From contig NZ_JAHEPS010000004.1 in the NCBI RefSeq assembly GCF_018596335.1, positions 1 to 64,000 on the forward strand: a stretch of 64,000 nt of DNA, in the 5' to 3' direction. Positions 28,316-37,466 of the stretch are shown in pieces (position 1 is the first letter of the stretch; every line of letters starts with the position of its first letter). The position numbers and the translations under genes were made by a program. Below the pieces are notes generated by a model, which was not told the origin of the DNA, ran no database searches, and saw only the letters and a list, made by a program, of their open reading frames with translations. The DNA comes from Shewanella jiangmenensis (GTDB lineage: Bacteria > Pseudomonadota > Gammaproteobacteria > Enterobacterales > Shewanellaceae).

Positions 28316-31189
28316 ATGAAACTTACCCGTTCCTCCAATCAGGCCGCCAAGACTGAGGCCAAGCCGCTCGGCATGAGCCGCCGTCAGTTTTTGAAAACCG
28401 CCGGTATTGCCACCGGTGGCATTGCCGCTGCTTCTATGCTGGGCACCGGCATGATCCGCCGCGCCGAAGCCAAAACCGTATCTGTCCCACATGATGCGCC
28501 TATCGAAATCAAACGTACCGTGTGTAGTGCCTGCGCCGTGGGCTGTGGTCTGTATGCCGAAGTACAAAATGGTGTCTGGACCGGCCATGAGCCAGCCTTC
28601 GACCACCCATTCAACGCCGGTGGCCACTGTGCCAAAGGCGCCGCGCTGCGTTATCACACCCATTCCGACAAGCGGGTGAAATACCCGATGAAGCTTGAAG
28701 GCGGCAAGTGGAAGAAGCTGAGCTGGGAGCAAGCCGTCAGCGAAATCGGCGACAAGATGCTGAAAATCCGTGAAGAATCCGGTTCAGACTCAGTGTACTT
28801 CATGGGCAGCGCCAAGTTCTCCAACGAAGCGGCCTACATGTACCGCAAACTGGCTGCTATGTGGGGCACCAACAACGTCGACCACTCGGCCCGTATTTGT
28901 CACTCTACCACTGTAGCCGGTGTGGCCAACACCTGGGGCTATGGTGCGCAAACCAACTCGTTCAACGATATCCGTAACGCCAAAAATATCTTCCTGATTG
29001 GTGCCAACCCCGCCGAGGCGCACCCGGTGGCGATGCAGCATATCCTTACCGCCAAAGAGCGCGGCGCCACAATTACCGTGGCTGACCCACGTTTCTCACG
29101 CACTGCGGCCCATGCCCATGTGCACCTGCCACTGCGCCCCGGTACCGACATTCCGCTGGTTTACGGCCTGATGTGGCACATCTTCGAAAACGGCTGGGAA
29201 GATAAAGAGTTTATCCGCCAGCGCGTATTCGGCATCGAGAAAATCCGCGAAGAAGTAAAGCGCTGGACCCCGGATGAAGTGGAAAACGTTACCGGCGTAT
29301 CCAAAGAAGCCGTATACAAGGCCGCAAAGCACATGGCCGAGCACAAACCCGGCACCGTTATCTGGTGTATGGGTGGTACCCAGCACACTGTGGGTAACGC
29401 CAACACCCGTATTTACTCCATTCTGCAGCTGATCCTCGGCAACATGGGGATTCAGGGCGGCGGTACCAACATTTTCCGTGGCCACGACAACGTGCAGGGC
29501 GCCACCGACATGGGCCTGCTGTTCGACAACCTGCCCGGTTACTACGGCGTGACTACAGGTGCCTGGCAGCACTGGTCCCGCGTGTGGGATCTGCCGTTTG
29601 ATGAGGTAAAAGCCCGCTTCGATGCCAGGCAGTACCTTGGCCGTGACCCTATGACCACCCCGGGTATTCCCTGCTCGCGCTGGCAGGATGGCGTGCTGGA
29701 AGACAAATCCAAGCTGGCCCAGAAAGACAACCTGCGTCTGGCCTTCTTCTGGGGTCAGTCGGTGAATACCGAAACCCGCCAGATGGAAGTGCGTGACGCG
29801 CTCGACAAGCTGGAAACCGTGGTGGTGGTTGACCCTTACCCAACCATCGCCGGTGTACTGCACCGCCGCACCGACGGCGTGTACCTGCTGCCTGCCGCCA
29901 CCGTGTTTGAAGGCGAAGGCTCGGTCAACAACTCAGGCCGCAGCGCCCAGTGGCGTCAGCAGGTGGTTGAGCCCATGTTCGACTCCAAGCGCGACATGGA
30001 AATCATGTACCTGCTGGCCAAACACGTTGGCATTGCCGATGTCTGGACCAAGAACATCGAGGTGAAAAACAACCGTCCAGTGCCAGAAAGCGTGATGCGC
30101 GAATACACCCGCGGTATGCGCTCCATCGGTTACACAGGTTGGTCGCCAGAGCGCATCAAGGCCCACACCATGAACTGGGGCGACTTCTCCAACGAAACCC
30201 TCGAAGCCGCCGGTGGCGTCAACAAGGGCGAAACCTATGGTCTGCCATGGCCATGTTGGGGCTTGCCGGAGCAGAAGCACCCGGGCACCCAAATCCTCTA
30301 CCGCACCGGCATGAACGTGAATCAGGGCGGCGGTAACTTCCGTGCCCGCTTCGGGGTGGAATATCAGGGCGAAAGCCTGCTGGCCGACGGCTCCTTCTCC
30401 AAAGATGCCGACATTCAGGACGGCTACCCAGAGTTCAATGCCGACATGCTCAAGCAGCTTGGCTGGTGGGATGAACTGACCGAAGACGAGAAGAAACTCG
30501 CCGAAGGCCGTACCTGGTCGACCGACCTTGGCGGCGGCATTGTGCGTGTGGCGCTGGCCCACAACATGGTGCCTTACGGTAACGCCAAGGCCCGCTGCCG
30601 CGTGTGGACCTTCCCGGATGAGATCCCGACTCACCGTGAGCCGCTGTACACCCCGCGCCGCGATCTGATCGCCAAGTACCCAACCCACGACGATATGCAG
30701 GTGCACCGTCTGCCAACCCTGTTCAAGACCATTCAGGACAAGGTAGTGGCCGACAACCTCGACAAGAAGTATCCGCTCATCATGACTTCAGGTCGTCTGG
30801 TGGAATACGAAGGTGGTGGTGAAGAGTCCCGCTCCAACCCGTGGCTCGCTGAGCTGCAGCAGGAGATGTTTGTCGAGATCAACCCGGCCGATGCCGCCGA
30901 CCGTGGTATTCGCAATGGCGATACCGTGTGGCTGGAAGGCGCCGAGGGTGGACGTATTCGCATCAAGGCCATGGTGACCCCAAGGGTGAACCCGGGCGTG
31001 ACCTTTATGCCTTACCACTTTGCCGGCGTGATGCATGGCGAAGACCTGCAATACCCCGAATCCGGTGGCATAAGCACCAAGCCCTATGTGGTGGGTGAGT
31101 CTGCCAACACCGCGCTGACCTATGGTTACGACCCTGTGACCCAGATGCAGGAGACCAAGGTGTCCCTGTGTCAGATAGCTAAGGCCTAA
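28316..31189 (+). CDS. fdhA: Formate dehydrogenase catalytic subunit FdhA (copy 2)
   Basis: 957-residue second formate dehydrogenase catalytic subunit. Tat leader SRRQFLKTAGIATGG at residues 21-35; [4Fe-4S] Cys70, 73, 77 and 105; metal ligand Cys195 in RICHSTTVAG (codon TGT at 28898), so again not selenocysteine. Most residues are the same as in copy 1, with differences concentrated in the leader, a few surface loops and the C-terminal third (for example an extra DNLDKKYP segment near 30755-30780). Both copies keep all cofactor ligands, so both should be active. I start it at ATG 28316; a GTG directly before it is possible. Confidence 0.95.
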   Translation: MKLTRSSNQAAKTEAKPLGMSRRQFLKTAGIATGGIAAASMLGTGMIRRAEAKTVSVPHDAPIEIKRTVCSACAVGCGLYAEVQNGVWTGHEPAFDHPFNAGGHCAKGAALRYHTHSDKRVKYPMKLEGGKWKKLSWEQAVSEIGDKMLKIREESGSDSVYFMGSAKFSNEAAYMYRKLAAMWGTNNVDHSARICHSTTVAGVANTWGYGAQTNSFNDIRNAKNIFLIGANPAEAHPVAMQHILTAKERGATITVADPRFSRTAAHAHVHLPLRPGTDIPLVYGLMWHIFENGWEDKEFIRQRVFGIEKIREEVKRWTPDEVENVTGVSKEAVYKAAKHMAEHKPGTVIWCMGGTQHTVGNANTRIYSILQLILGNMGIQGGGTNIFRGHDNVQGATDMGLLFDNLPGYYGVTTGAWQHWSRVWDLPFDEVKARFDARQYLGRDPMTTPGIPCSRWQDGVLEDKSKLAQKDNLRLAFFWGQSVNTETRQMEVRDALDKLETVVVVDPYPTIAGVLHRRTDGVYLLPAATVFEGEGSVNNSGRSAQWRQQVVEPMFDSKRDMEIMYLLAKHVGIADVWTKNIEVKNNRPVPESVMREYTRGMRSIGYTGWSPERIKAHTMNWGDFSNETLEAAGGVNKGETYGLPWPCWGLPEQKHPGTQILYRTGMNVNQGGGNFRARFGVEYQGESLLADGSFSKDADIQDGYPEFNADMLKQLGWWDELTEDEKKLAEGRTWSTDLGGGIVRVALAHNMVPYGNAKARCRVWTFPDEIPTHREPLYTPRRDLIAKYPTHDDMQVHRLPTLFKTIQDKVVADNLDKKYPLIMTSGRLVEYEGGGEESRSNPWLAELQQEMFVEINPADAADRGIRNGDTVWLEGAEGGRIRIKAMVTPRVNPGVTFMPYHFAGVMHGEDLQYPESGGISTKPYVVGESANTALTYGYDPVTQMQETKVSLCQIAKA

Positions 31190-31216
31190 GCGCGGTAATC
31201 GAGGAGATAAGTCATT

Positions 31217-31786
31217 ATGGCTACAATGAAATTTTTGTGTGACACCAAGCGCTGCATCGAGTGCAACGGCTGCGTTACCGCCTGTAAAAACGAAAACGAC
31301 TCCGCCCTCGAGTGGGGTATCCAGCGCCGCCGCGTAGTCACCATCAACGATGGCGTGCCCGGCGAAGCATCCATCTCGGTGGCGTGCATGCATTGCTCCG
31401 ACGCCCCCTGCATGGCGGTGTGCCCGGCCAACTGCTTCTACAAGACCGACGAAGGCATAGTGCTGCACGACAAGGACACCTGTATCGGCTGTGGCTACTG
31501 CCTGTACGCCTGTCCGTTTGGCGCGCCGCAGTTCCCGAAAAAGGGTGCTTTTGGCAGCCGTGGCAAGATGGACAAGTGCACCTTCTGCGCCGGTGGCCCG
31601 GAAGAAACCTTCTCCGAGGCCGAGCGCGAGAAATACGGTGCCAACCGTATCGCCGAAGGCAAGCTGCCTATGTGTGCCGAGCTCTGCGCCACCAAGGCGC
31701 TGCTGGCGGGTGACGCGGAAATCGTGTCCAACATCTACCGTGAGCGCGTGGCCTATCGCGGCGCCGAAAACGGTGCCTGGAAGTAA
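31217..31786 (+). CDS. fdhB: Formate dehydrogenase Fe-S subunit FdhB (copy 2)
   Basis: 189-residue four-cluster Fe-S subunit, nearly identical to copy 1 over the first 180 residues, including CIECNGCVTACKNEN, CMHCSDAPCMAVCPANCF, CIGCGYCLYACPFGAP and MCAELCATKAL. It differs mainly in a shorter C-terminus (VAYRGAENGAWK). It transfers electrons from FdhA copy 2 to FdhC copy 2; cross-pairing between copies is possible given the similarity. Lies 27 bp after fdhA, the same spacing as in the first set. Confidence 0.95.
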   Translation: MATMKFLCDTKRCIECNGCVTACKNENDSALEWGIQRRRVVTINDGVPGEASISVACMHCSDAPCMAVCPANCFYKTDEGIVLHDKDTCIGCGYCLYACPFGAPQFPKKGAFGSRGKMDKCTFCAGGPEETFSEAEREKYGANRIAEGKLPMCAELCATKALLAGDAEIVSNIYRERVAYRGAENGAWK

Positions 31787-31831
31787 ACACAGCCAAGGGG
31801 GCGGCCTGGCTGCCCCCAAGCGAGGTTATCT

Positions 31832-32842
31832 ATGAACAATTGGTTCAAAATCCTGGCCGCGGCTGTGGTACTCACCATGGGCATAGGCCTTGGCCAGGCG
31901 GCCACCGCCGAGGTTGCTGCAGCGCCAGCGGTGCAGGCAGCAGCCGAACTGCCGCAGGCGAGCGATGCTACCCTGTGGGCCGAGCTTAAAGACGGCGCTA
32001 CCGGCTACACCACCTCGACCAGCGAGTTCCACAACCAGCCAATCAATACCTATGATTTGCGGGTGCTGGAGCTTCGCAGCGACCTGCTGGCACCGGCGTT
32101 GATGGCGGCGCTGTTCGGTATGATCCTGATATTCGCCCTGTTTATCATGGTCAACGGCATCTCCAAGCTGCACCACGGCTTTTCCGGCAAACTGGTGTAT
32201 CGCTGGTCAAAGCTCGATGTGAGCATTCACTGGCTCGGTGCCATTCCGTGCCTGCTGCTGATTATCACCGGGCTTATCCTGCTGGCGGGACGTTTCTTCT
32301 TCCAGCCGTTTGTGGGTGAAGGCGTGTGGGCTGGCATGGTGTACGCCGCCAAGCAGGTGCACGACGTGGTGGCCATTCCCTTCATGATTGGCTGGGCGCT
32401 GATGACCCTGATGTGGGCCAAAAACCAGCTGCCGAAAATGTACGACGTGAAGTGGTTTATGGTGATGGGCGGCTATATCAATTTTGGCCCCTTCAAGAAC
32501 CAGCACCCCGACGCGGGCTTTGCCAACGCCGGTGAAAAAATGTGGTTCTGGACCTTCGCCCTGTTCGGGCTGGTGATTTCGGCATCCGGTATGTTGCTGC
32601 TGTTCCCCAACCTGTTCGAGCCAAGCCGTACCCTGAGCCTGATTGCCCTTATTTTGCACGGCATCAGTGCCATCATCATCTGCGCCTTCTCCGTGGTGCA
32701 TATCTTCATGGCCACCGTCATGTCTGAGGGCGGTATGGAGTGTATGGTGTCGGGTTACTGTGATGAGAACTGGGCTACCCAGCACCACAATTTGTGGTTT
32801 GATGAAATCAAAGCTAACGGTTCGTTGAAGTACAAAGAGTGA
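31832..32842 (+). CDS. fdhC: Formate dehydrogenase cytochrome b subunit FdhC (copy 2)
   Basis: 336-residue membrane cytochrome b subunit. The N-terminal leader and Ala-rich periplasmic segment (residues 1-80) differ strongly from copy 1, while the membrane core is conserved: NGISKLHHGFSGKLVYRWSK, a His-containing helix (VSIHWLGAIPCLLLIITGL), QVHDVVAIPFMIGW and the C-terminal SEGGMECMVSGYCDENWATQ, which matches copy 1. The pattern suggests relaxed constraint on the periplasmic part. Terminator follows 35 bp after the stop. Confidence 0.93.
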   Translation: MNNWFKILAAAVVLTMGIGLGQAATAEVAAAPAVQAAAELPQASDATLWAELKDGATGYTTSTSEFHNQPINTYDLRVLELRSDLLAPALMAALFGMILIFALFIMVNGISKLHHGFSGKLVYRWSKLDVSIHWLGAIPCLLLIITGLILLAGRFFFQPFVGEGVWAGMVYAAKQVHDVVAIPFMIGWALMTLMWAKNQLPKMYDVKWFMVMGGYINFGPFKNQHPDAGFANAGEKMWFWTFALFGLVISASGMLLLFPNLFEPSRTLSLIALILHGISAIIICAFSVVHIFMATVMSEGGMECMVSGYCDENWATQHHNLWFDEIKANGSLKYKE

Positions 32843-32876
32843 TAGTTAAGGACGTCGTCCTTCACCTTTGAGACTG

Positions 32877-32905
32877 AAAAAGCCCCGCGACAGCGGGGCT
32901 TTTTG
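32877..32905 (+). terminator. Rho-independent terminator after fdhC copy 2
   Basis: AGCCCCGC (32881-32888) pairs with GCGGGGCT (32893-32900) around GACA, with A and T runs on either side. It can serve both the fdh operon and the convergent barrel-protein gene. Confidence 0.93.
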
Positions 32906-32964
32906 TTGCAAGGTCGATGTTTGGCTTAGGCTGCGTCTAAATCTATCAGCTTATTAGTAATCGT

Positions 32965-33567
32965 TTACCAACGGACCTCAGCACCGAGAACCCATGCACC
33001 ATCACTGACAAAGTTATTGTATTCAGCTGTGATGGCGATGTGCTGGCCGAAGGCATACTTTGCGCCTACTTTGTAGGCCGTATCACTATCATCCCATTCG
33101 TCTAAATTGAGGTAATCAAGGCCTGAATAAAGTTCTAAGGCTGGAGTGGTGGCATATCGCAACAACGTCCCCAGGCGGTACCCACTGCCGCTGTCTGAAT
33201 AATCCTGGATTTCGGCCTTGAGTTTTATGTAGGCAGCTTCAATACCTATATGAAATGTCGGAGTAAGGTGGAAGGCGTAACCTGCGCCATAATTTGCTTG
33301 GGTTAGATCCTGATCAAGATCACCGATTGCTGTGTGGAGATCGGAAGACGTTTTACTGTGCTTCAAGGTGATGTAGAAGCCACTCTGAGCAATTTGTTGC
33401 AACAGGCTAGCAGTATACCCAGAGTAGTCATCGCTGAACTCATACTCTGCTGTGGTGTAGCCTATTCCTACATGACTATAGTTTAGCGTGTTGCTTTCGG
33501 TACTTTCAGCAAATGTAGAGATAGAAATAAGTGCAATCGAGGATATCTGTAGCAGATTCATTTTCAT
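32965..33567 (-). CDS. Small outer-membrane beta-barrel protein
   Basis: 200-residue exported protein with a short signal peptide (NLLQISSIALISISTFA) and alternating hydrophobic/polar strands rich in Tyr and Gly (SHVGIGYTTAEYEF, YGAGYAFHLTPTFHIGIEAAYI, YKVGAKYAFGQHIAITAEY). It ends in an aromatic residue (EVRW), the usual outer-membrane barrel signal. Probably an eight-stranded barrel; no specific family is recognised. It is AT-richer than the fdh genes. Start is the first of two close Met codons. It is convergent with fdhC copy 2 and has no obvious operon partner. Confidence 0.7.
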   Translation of the reverse strand: MKMNLLQISSIALISISTFAESTESNTLNYSHVGIGYTTAEYEFSDDYSGYTASLLQQIAQSGFYITLKHSKTSSDLHTAIGDLDQDLTQANYGAGYAFHLTPTFHIGIEAAYIKLKAEIQDYSDSGSGYRLGTLLRYATTPALELYSGLDYLNLDEWDDSDTAYKVGAKYAFGQHIAITAEYNNFVSDGAWVLGAEVRW

Positions 33568-33988
33568 TATTTTTCCATGTGGTTAACGTTAAAAGTCGAT
33601 TCAGTCCATTGCGACAACACTAACACATGCAAACAATAATTTAACATGTCGGTAGTGGAAAATTTCATCACCACAATGACCGTGTAGAAAGCGCAAACGA
33701 GAATTCTCTAGCTTGTTGCCGGTCTCCATTCTGCCCAAGTTCATAGTTTTCGCCCCTGCGGTTGACTGGATTCATACCCTGTGACTTGCGCCTGCCTCTG
33801 CTTTTTCGATCTGCATGAAGCACAAAGTAGCCTCACAGCCATACGATCTTGCAGACCGCTACTGCAAATTACTTGTCGACTAGACGACCTCCGTTGTGTT
33901 TCATTCGTGTTTTGTTTTTGTTTGATAAGTATTCGGTATGATTCGTGAAGACACTGATTGAACACTAGAGTAAAAACAAGGAGCTAAA
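33568..33988. other. AT-rich divergent intergenic region
   Basis: 421 bp between two divergently transcribed genes of unknown role. Promoters for both are expected. I see no hairpin, repeat or reading frame that can be defended. Confidence 0.35.
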
Positions 33989-35143
33989 ATGCGACTGCTG
34001 ATTCGAGCACTGAAATGGATGTCAATTACCTTGCTTGTCATTCCCGTTGGTTGCTATCTGATTTTGTTTTTTATCAATTATCAAGATAGTGCGCCTTCGA
34101 CTCAGGCTATGGCCTATCTTGAGCAGGTCAAAGCCGAAGAAGAGGCTTTGAGCCAGCATTTGGAAGATAACCCTTATATATATGCCCTGGGCTTTGATGC
34201 ATCAGTGATTGACTCACCTATGGCACGTGGACTTGAGCGCTATCAGGCGATCAGGGAGCTTGGAGTTATGGACCGAGCGCTTCAGACAGCCAAAGACCAT
34301 TTCGAACGACCTAAATGGCCAATAACCAATTGTCTAAGTTCAGAGAATTATCTCAGCGAGTGTGCAGTTCTGCTTTCTGCGACGGAAACATTAGTAAATA
34401 CACTAAATGAACATGCTTGGTTGATTGAGCGATATTCGATATTGCTTTCTATGGGACAATGGCAGGATGACACCAACTTCAACGTATTCAGCGATGCATT
34501 ACCCATGCAATATTTTATTGCGGCTCAGCATTTGTATCTTGTTGATGCTTACATTAATGAACGTGATTCAACCGACGTTATAGCTGCATTAGATCAAGAT
34601 TTTCGGTTTTGGATGCACGCTGCAGAGCTGAATAATTTATTAATTAATAAGTTTTTTGCAATTGCTGCTCTGAAACAAAACTTAAGACTGGGGGAGGTGC
34701 TAATTGGTGAGATGCGACAGGGGGATGGTCATCGTCCATTGCCCGTGGTGTGGCAACGCCCCATTCCGGCAAGTGTACTATCTCTGGAGAGGGTTAAACG
34801 GGGAGAGTGGCATTTTCTTACTAAAATGACACGCCATATAGGTGCGGATGAAACTGCCAAGATTACAACTAAGCTTGCCGAAGCCCTGCTGGCACCATTG
34901 TTTCAACAACAGGATACTGCCAACCGTTATGCTGAAATGCTGACCACGGAGGTCAGCATGGAGCCATGTTCAGACTTTCTCTCATTATCAGCCCTGAAAT
35001 ATTATGCCTATAACCCCATGGGTAAGTTTATCCTTTGTACGGGCACCAGTTCCTTTGACTCTTACCAGGCCACTGCTAATGAGCTGGAGTCATTGCGAAG
35101 CGGGCTTATCTTGCGCCTGGAGCCTACTCTGTCATCCCTGTAA
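33989..35143 (+). CDS. Unknown membrane-anchored protein
   Basis: 384-residue protein that I do not recognise. One N-terminal membrane helix (ITLLVIPVGCYLILFFI, residues about 13-32) anchors a mostly helical domain of about 350 residues facing the periplasm. There are paired Cys in NCLSSENYLSECAVL and near the C-terminus (EPCSDF, ILCTGT), consistent with disulfides in the periplasm. The Ser/Thr and codon composition is AT-richer than the fdh region. A good AAGGAG ribosome site precedes the ATG. No partner gene is adjacent. Confidence 0.7.
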   Translation: MRLLIRALKWMSITLLVIPVGCYLILFFINYQDSAPSTQAMAYLEQVKAEEEALSQHLEDNPYIYALGFDASVIDSPMARGLERYQAIRELGVMDRALQTAKDHFERPKWPITNCLSSENYLSECAVLLSATETLVNTLNEHAWLIERYSILLSMGQWQDDTNFNVFSDALPMQYFIAAQHLYLVDAYINERDSTDVIAALDQDFRFWMHAAELNNLLINKFFAIAALKQNLRLGEVLIGEMRQGDGHRPLPVVWQRPIPASVLSLERVKRGEWHFLTKMTRHIGADETAKITTKLAEALLAPLFQQQDTANRYAEMLTTEVSMEPCSDFLSLSALKYYAYNPMGKFILCTGTSSFDSYQATANELESLRSGLILRLEPTLSSL

Positions 35144-35502
35144 TGATGATTGTATGAGTGAGTCCTGGTGACTTTGACGCTCGACCTAAAGACCACACCG
35201 CTAAAACACTTTTCTCGTTGCATAAGGAGGCTGCTTTAGGGCACGGCCCTTGTGTCCCGTCATGGCCTGCCTGAGGTTATGTTTCTCGGTTGTAATCGTT
35301 GAATAAACAAACTGTGTATTCGGCATGGCTAAAATATGCGCTGCTTAACAAAAACCGTTGGTGGACTCTGGTAGCTTGGGTAAATCCGTAACAGCTCACG
35401 TTTTGCCTATATCAAAGGGGGTAGTCTTAGGGACGCAGTTTCGGAATCTTCTTTTTGATTATCAAAAAGATCCATTTCGAATGATCTTTGACAGGAAGCC
35501 CT
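35144..35502. other. Intergenic region before the HemN-like gene
   Basis: 359 bp with no supported gene. Its last 60 bp hold two overlapping inverted repeats, listed separately. The rest shows no convincing promoter or terminator; the upstream gene has no visible terminator. Confidence 0.4.
35451..35489. promoter_or_regulatory. Overlapping palindromes just upstream of the HemN-like gene
   Basis: CTTTTTGAT-T-ATCAAAAAG (35451-35469) is a perfect 19-bp palindrome. AAAGATC (35466-35472) and GATCTTT (35483-35489) form a second inverted repeat that shares AAAG with the first. The second ends 13 bp before the ATG and includes the region before the ribosome site. The arrangement could be an operator or two mutually exclusive RNA hairpins. 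Confidence 0.5.
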
Positions 35503-36840
35503 ATGACCAGCAACAGCAGCACCCTAGCCATCTCCAAGGCCGCCGAGGCCCGTGTCGATATCAGTTTGCCTGACTGGCTGCTGAGCACTGCTGAGCGGGT
35601 GATGAATTTCTATGTCGACCGCAATCTGCGGCTCGATACCCTGTCGGTCGATTCCATGCCCGCGCCTGTGCCAGGCAAAAAGTACATGCTGTACGCCCAT
35701 GTGCCTTTTTGCCATACCCTTTGTTCTTACTGCACTTTTCACCGCTTTACCTTTAAAGAGGATAAGGCGCGCGCCTATTTCATCTCGCTGCGTAAAGAAA
35801 TGACCATGGCCAAGGAACTTGGCTACGATTTTGAGTCCATGTATATCGGCGGCGGCACCACCACAGTGCTGGAAGACGAGCTGGCCCGCACCATTGAGCA
35901 TGCACGGCTGCTGTTTCCGTCGATTAAGGAAGTGTCCTGCGAGTCCGACCCGCGCCACCTGGCAAGCCCGGAGTTTCGTCAGCTCAAGGGCTTGGTGGAC
36001 CGTATGTCCATCGGGGTGCAGAGCTTCGATGACGGCATCTTAAAGATGACCGATCGCTTCGAGAAGTTTGGCTCGGGGCTGCAAACCTTCGACCGTATTC
36101 AGGCGGCCAAGGAGCTGTTTCCGATTATCAATGTGGATTTGATTTTTGGCTTCCGTGGCCAGAGCGAAGAGATTATTCAGCGCGACCTCGACATGGCGCG
36201 CCGTTTGGATCCAAGGCAAATCACCACGTACCCGCTGATGATCACCCACCAGACCCGCAAGAGCGTGAAGGGCACCCTGGCGGCGCCCCAGGCTGATCTG
36301 ACCCGTCAGTACCGCCAAATCCTCACCAGCTTGCGCGGCCAGTACAACCAGCTGTCGAGCTGGGCCTTCGGTAAGGCCAATGACGAGGGCTTTGACGAGT
36401 ACGTGATTGATTATGATGAGTATCTTGGCGTGGGCTCGGGCTCGTTCAGCTTCCTTGGCGACACCTTGTACGTGAACACCTTCTCGCTGCGCAAATATCA
36501 GGAGCGCATCGAGGCCGGCAAGATGAGCGTCGAGCAGCAAAAGCGCTACGACACCAAGGCCATCATGCAGTACCGCTTCCTGCTGGGGTTGTTTTCCGGC
36601 CGCCTGTCGCGCAAGTACTTCCGCGACACCTTTGGGGTGAATCTCGATACTGCGCTCTTTAAAGAAATGACCGCCATGAAGCTGATTGGCGCGCTGAAAA
36701 ACGACCCGACCAACCCCGAGGAGCTTATCATCACCGACAACGGCAACCTGATGGGGCTGCTGATGATGAAGGAGTTTTACTCCGGCATGGACAATGTGCG
36801 GGCCCAGCTGCGTAAACCATTGAAGTCGTGTGATATGTAG
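35503..36840 (+). CDS. HemN/HutW-like radical SAM protein
   Basis: 445-residue radical SAM enzyme of the coproporphyrinogen III oxidase-like family (COG0635). The cluster motif CHTLCSYC gives Cys70, Cys74 and Cys77, preceded by YAHVPF. MYIGGGTTTVLEDEL is the glycine-rich SAM-contact segment, and RMSIGVQSFDDGIL is a family block. Close relatives include HutW and ChuW-type proteins involved in anaerobic heme breakdown, as well as HemW; true HemN has extra N-terminal features not obvious here. No hutX/hutZ partner lies adjacent, so the substrate is open. ATG 35503 was chosen for its GGAAG ribosome site. Confidence 0.82.
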   Translation: MTSNSSTLAISKAAEARVDISLPDWLLSTAERVMNFYVDRNLRLDTLSVDSMPAPVPGKKYMLYAHVPFCHTLCSYCTFHRFTFKEDKARAYFISLRKEMTMAKELGYDFESMYIGGGTTTVLEDELARTIEHARLLFPSIKEVSCESDPRHLASPEFRQLKGLVDRMSIGVQSFDDGILKMTDRFEKFGSGLQTFDRIQAAKELFPIINVDLIFGFRGQSEEIIQRDLDMARRLDPRQITTYPLMITHQTRKSVKGTLAAPQADLTRQYRQILTSLRGQYNQLSSWAFGKANDEGFDEYVIDYDEYLGVGSGSFSFLGDTLYVNTFSLRKYQERIEAGKMSVEQQKRYDTKAIMQYRFLLGLFSGRLSRKYFRDTFGVNLDTALFKEMTAMKLIGALKNDPTNPEELIITDNGNLMGLLMMKEFYSGMDNVRAQLRKPLKSCDM

Positions 36841-36971
36841 TTAAGGCTTGCTTGTGTATGTGATTGCGGCCGAGTCAGCGCTGGCCTGATTGGGATAGAA
36901 CAGCAGCGCGCTGCCGTCATTGTTTCCTCTTAAGGCTGTTGGTTACTCAAATATTGGCAGTCCGCCCAGGC

Positions 36972-37466
36972 TCATCGGATTAACGCCATAAACAGCAGCT
37001 CATCATTCGACAGCTGATCCAGTGCCACGAAGCCAAGCTGACTGTAAAGCGTGGCGGCGACGAGGTTACTGCGATACACCCTCAAGGTAAGGGCGCTGGC
37101 GGCTGTCACTTCAATGGCTTTGGCAATCAGCAGCTCCATTAAAAGCCTGCCATAACCACGCCCGCGCTGCCCGGGCGCTATCACTATCCGGCCCAAATGT
37201 ACGCTGTTATCGATAACGGCAGGCATACCAGCCGCCGCAAGCGGCCGCCAGAACTGGCCGAAGCCGCAGAGGGTGCCGGTATCATCCACCAGACAAAAGC
37301 TTTCAAGCGCTAGCTCAGGCTTTTGCAGCAGTGCTTCAAGCTCGCTGGCCGCAAAGGGATAGGGCATGGTCGGCCCCGCCCAGCGGCGCACATCTGTGGT
37401 ATTGTCAAACCAGCTGGCAATGGCGAGATAGTCAGTGCTTTGCGGCGTGCGCAGTGTGATGGTCAT
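36972..37466 (-). CDS. GNAT-family N-acetyltransferase
   Basis: 164-residue acetyltransferase. The acetyl-CoA motif is GRIVIAPGQRGRGYGRLLMELL (R/Q-x-x-G-x-G/A pattern, about residue 92-113), followed by the LRVYRSNLVAATLYSQLGF segment typical of motif B. The substrate cannot be told. The N-terminal part (TDVRRWAGPTMPYPF) resembles RimJ/RimL-like loops. It stands alone between the HemN-like gene and the AT-rich cassette, transcribed toward the former. Confidence 0.88.
   Translation of the reverse strand: MTITLRTPQSTDYLAIASWFDNTTDVRRWAGPTMPYPFAASELEALLQKPELALESFCLVDDTGTLCGFGQFWRPLAAAGMPAVIDNSVHLGRIVIAPGQRGRGYGRLLMELLIAKAIEVTAASALTLRVYRSNLVAATLYSQLGFVALDQLSNDELLFMALIR

Noticed and set aside
35451..35469. 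FNR box at the HemN-like gene
   Set aside because: The FNR site is TTGAT-N4-ATCAA; here only one base separates the halves.
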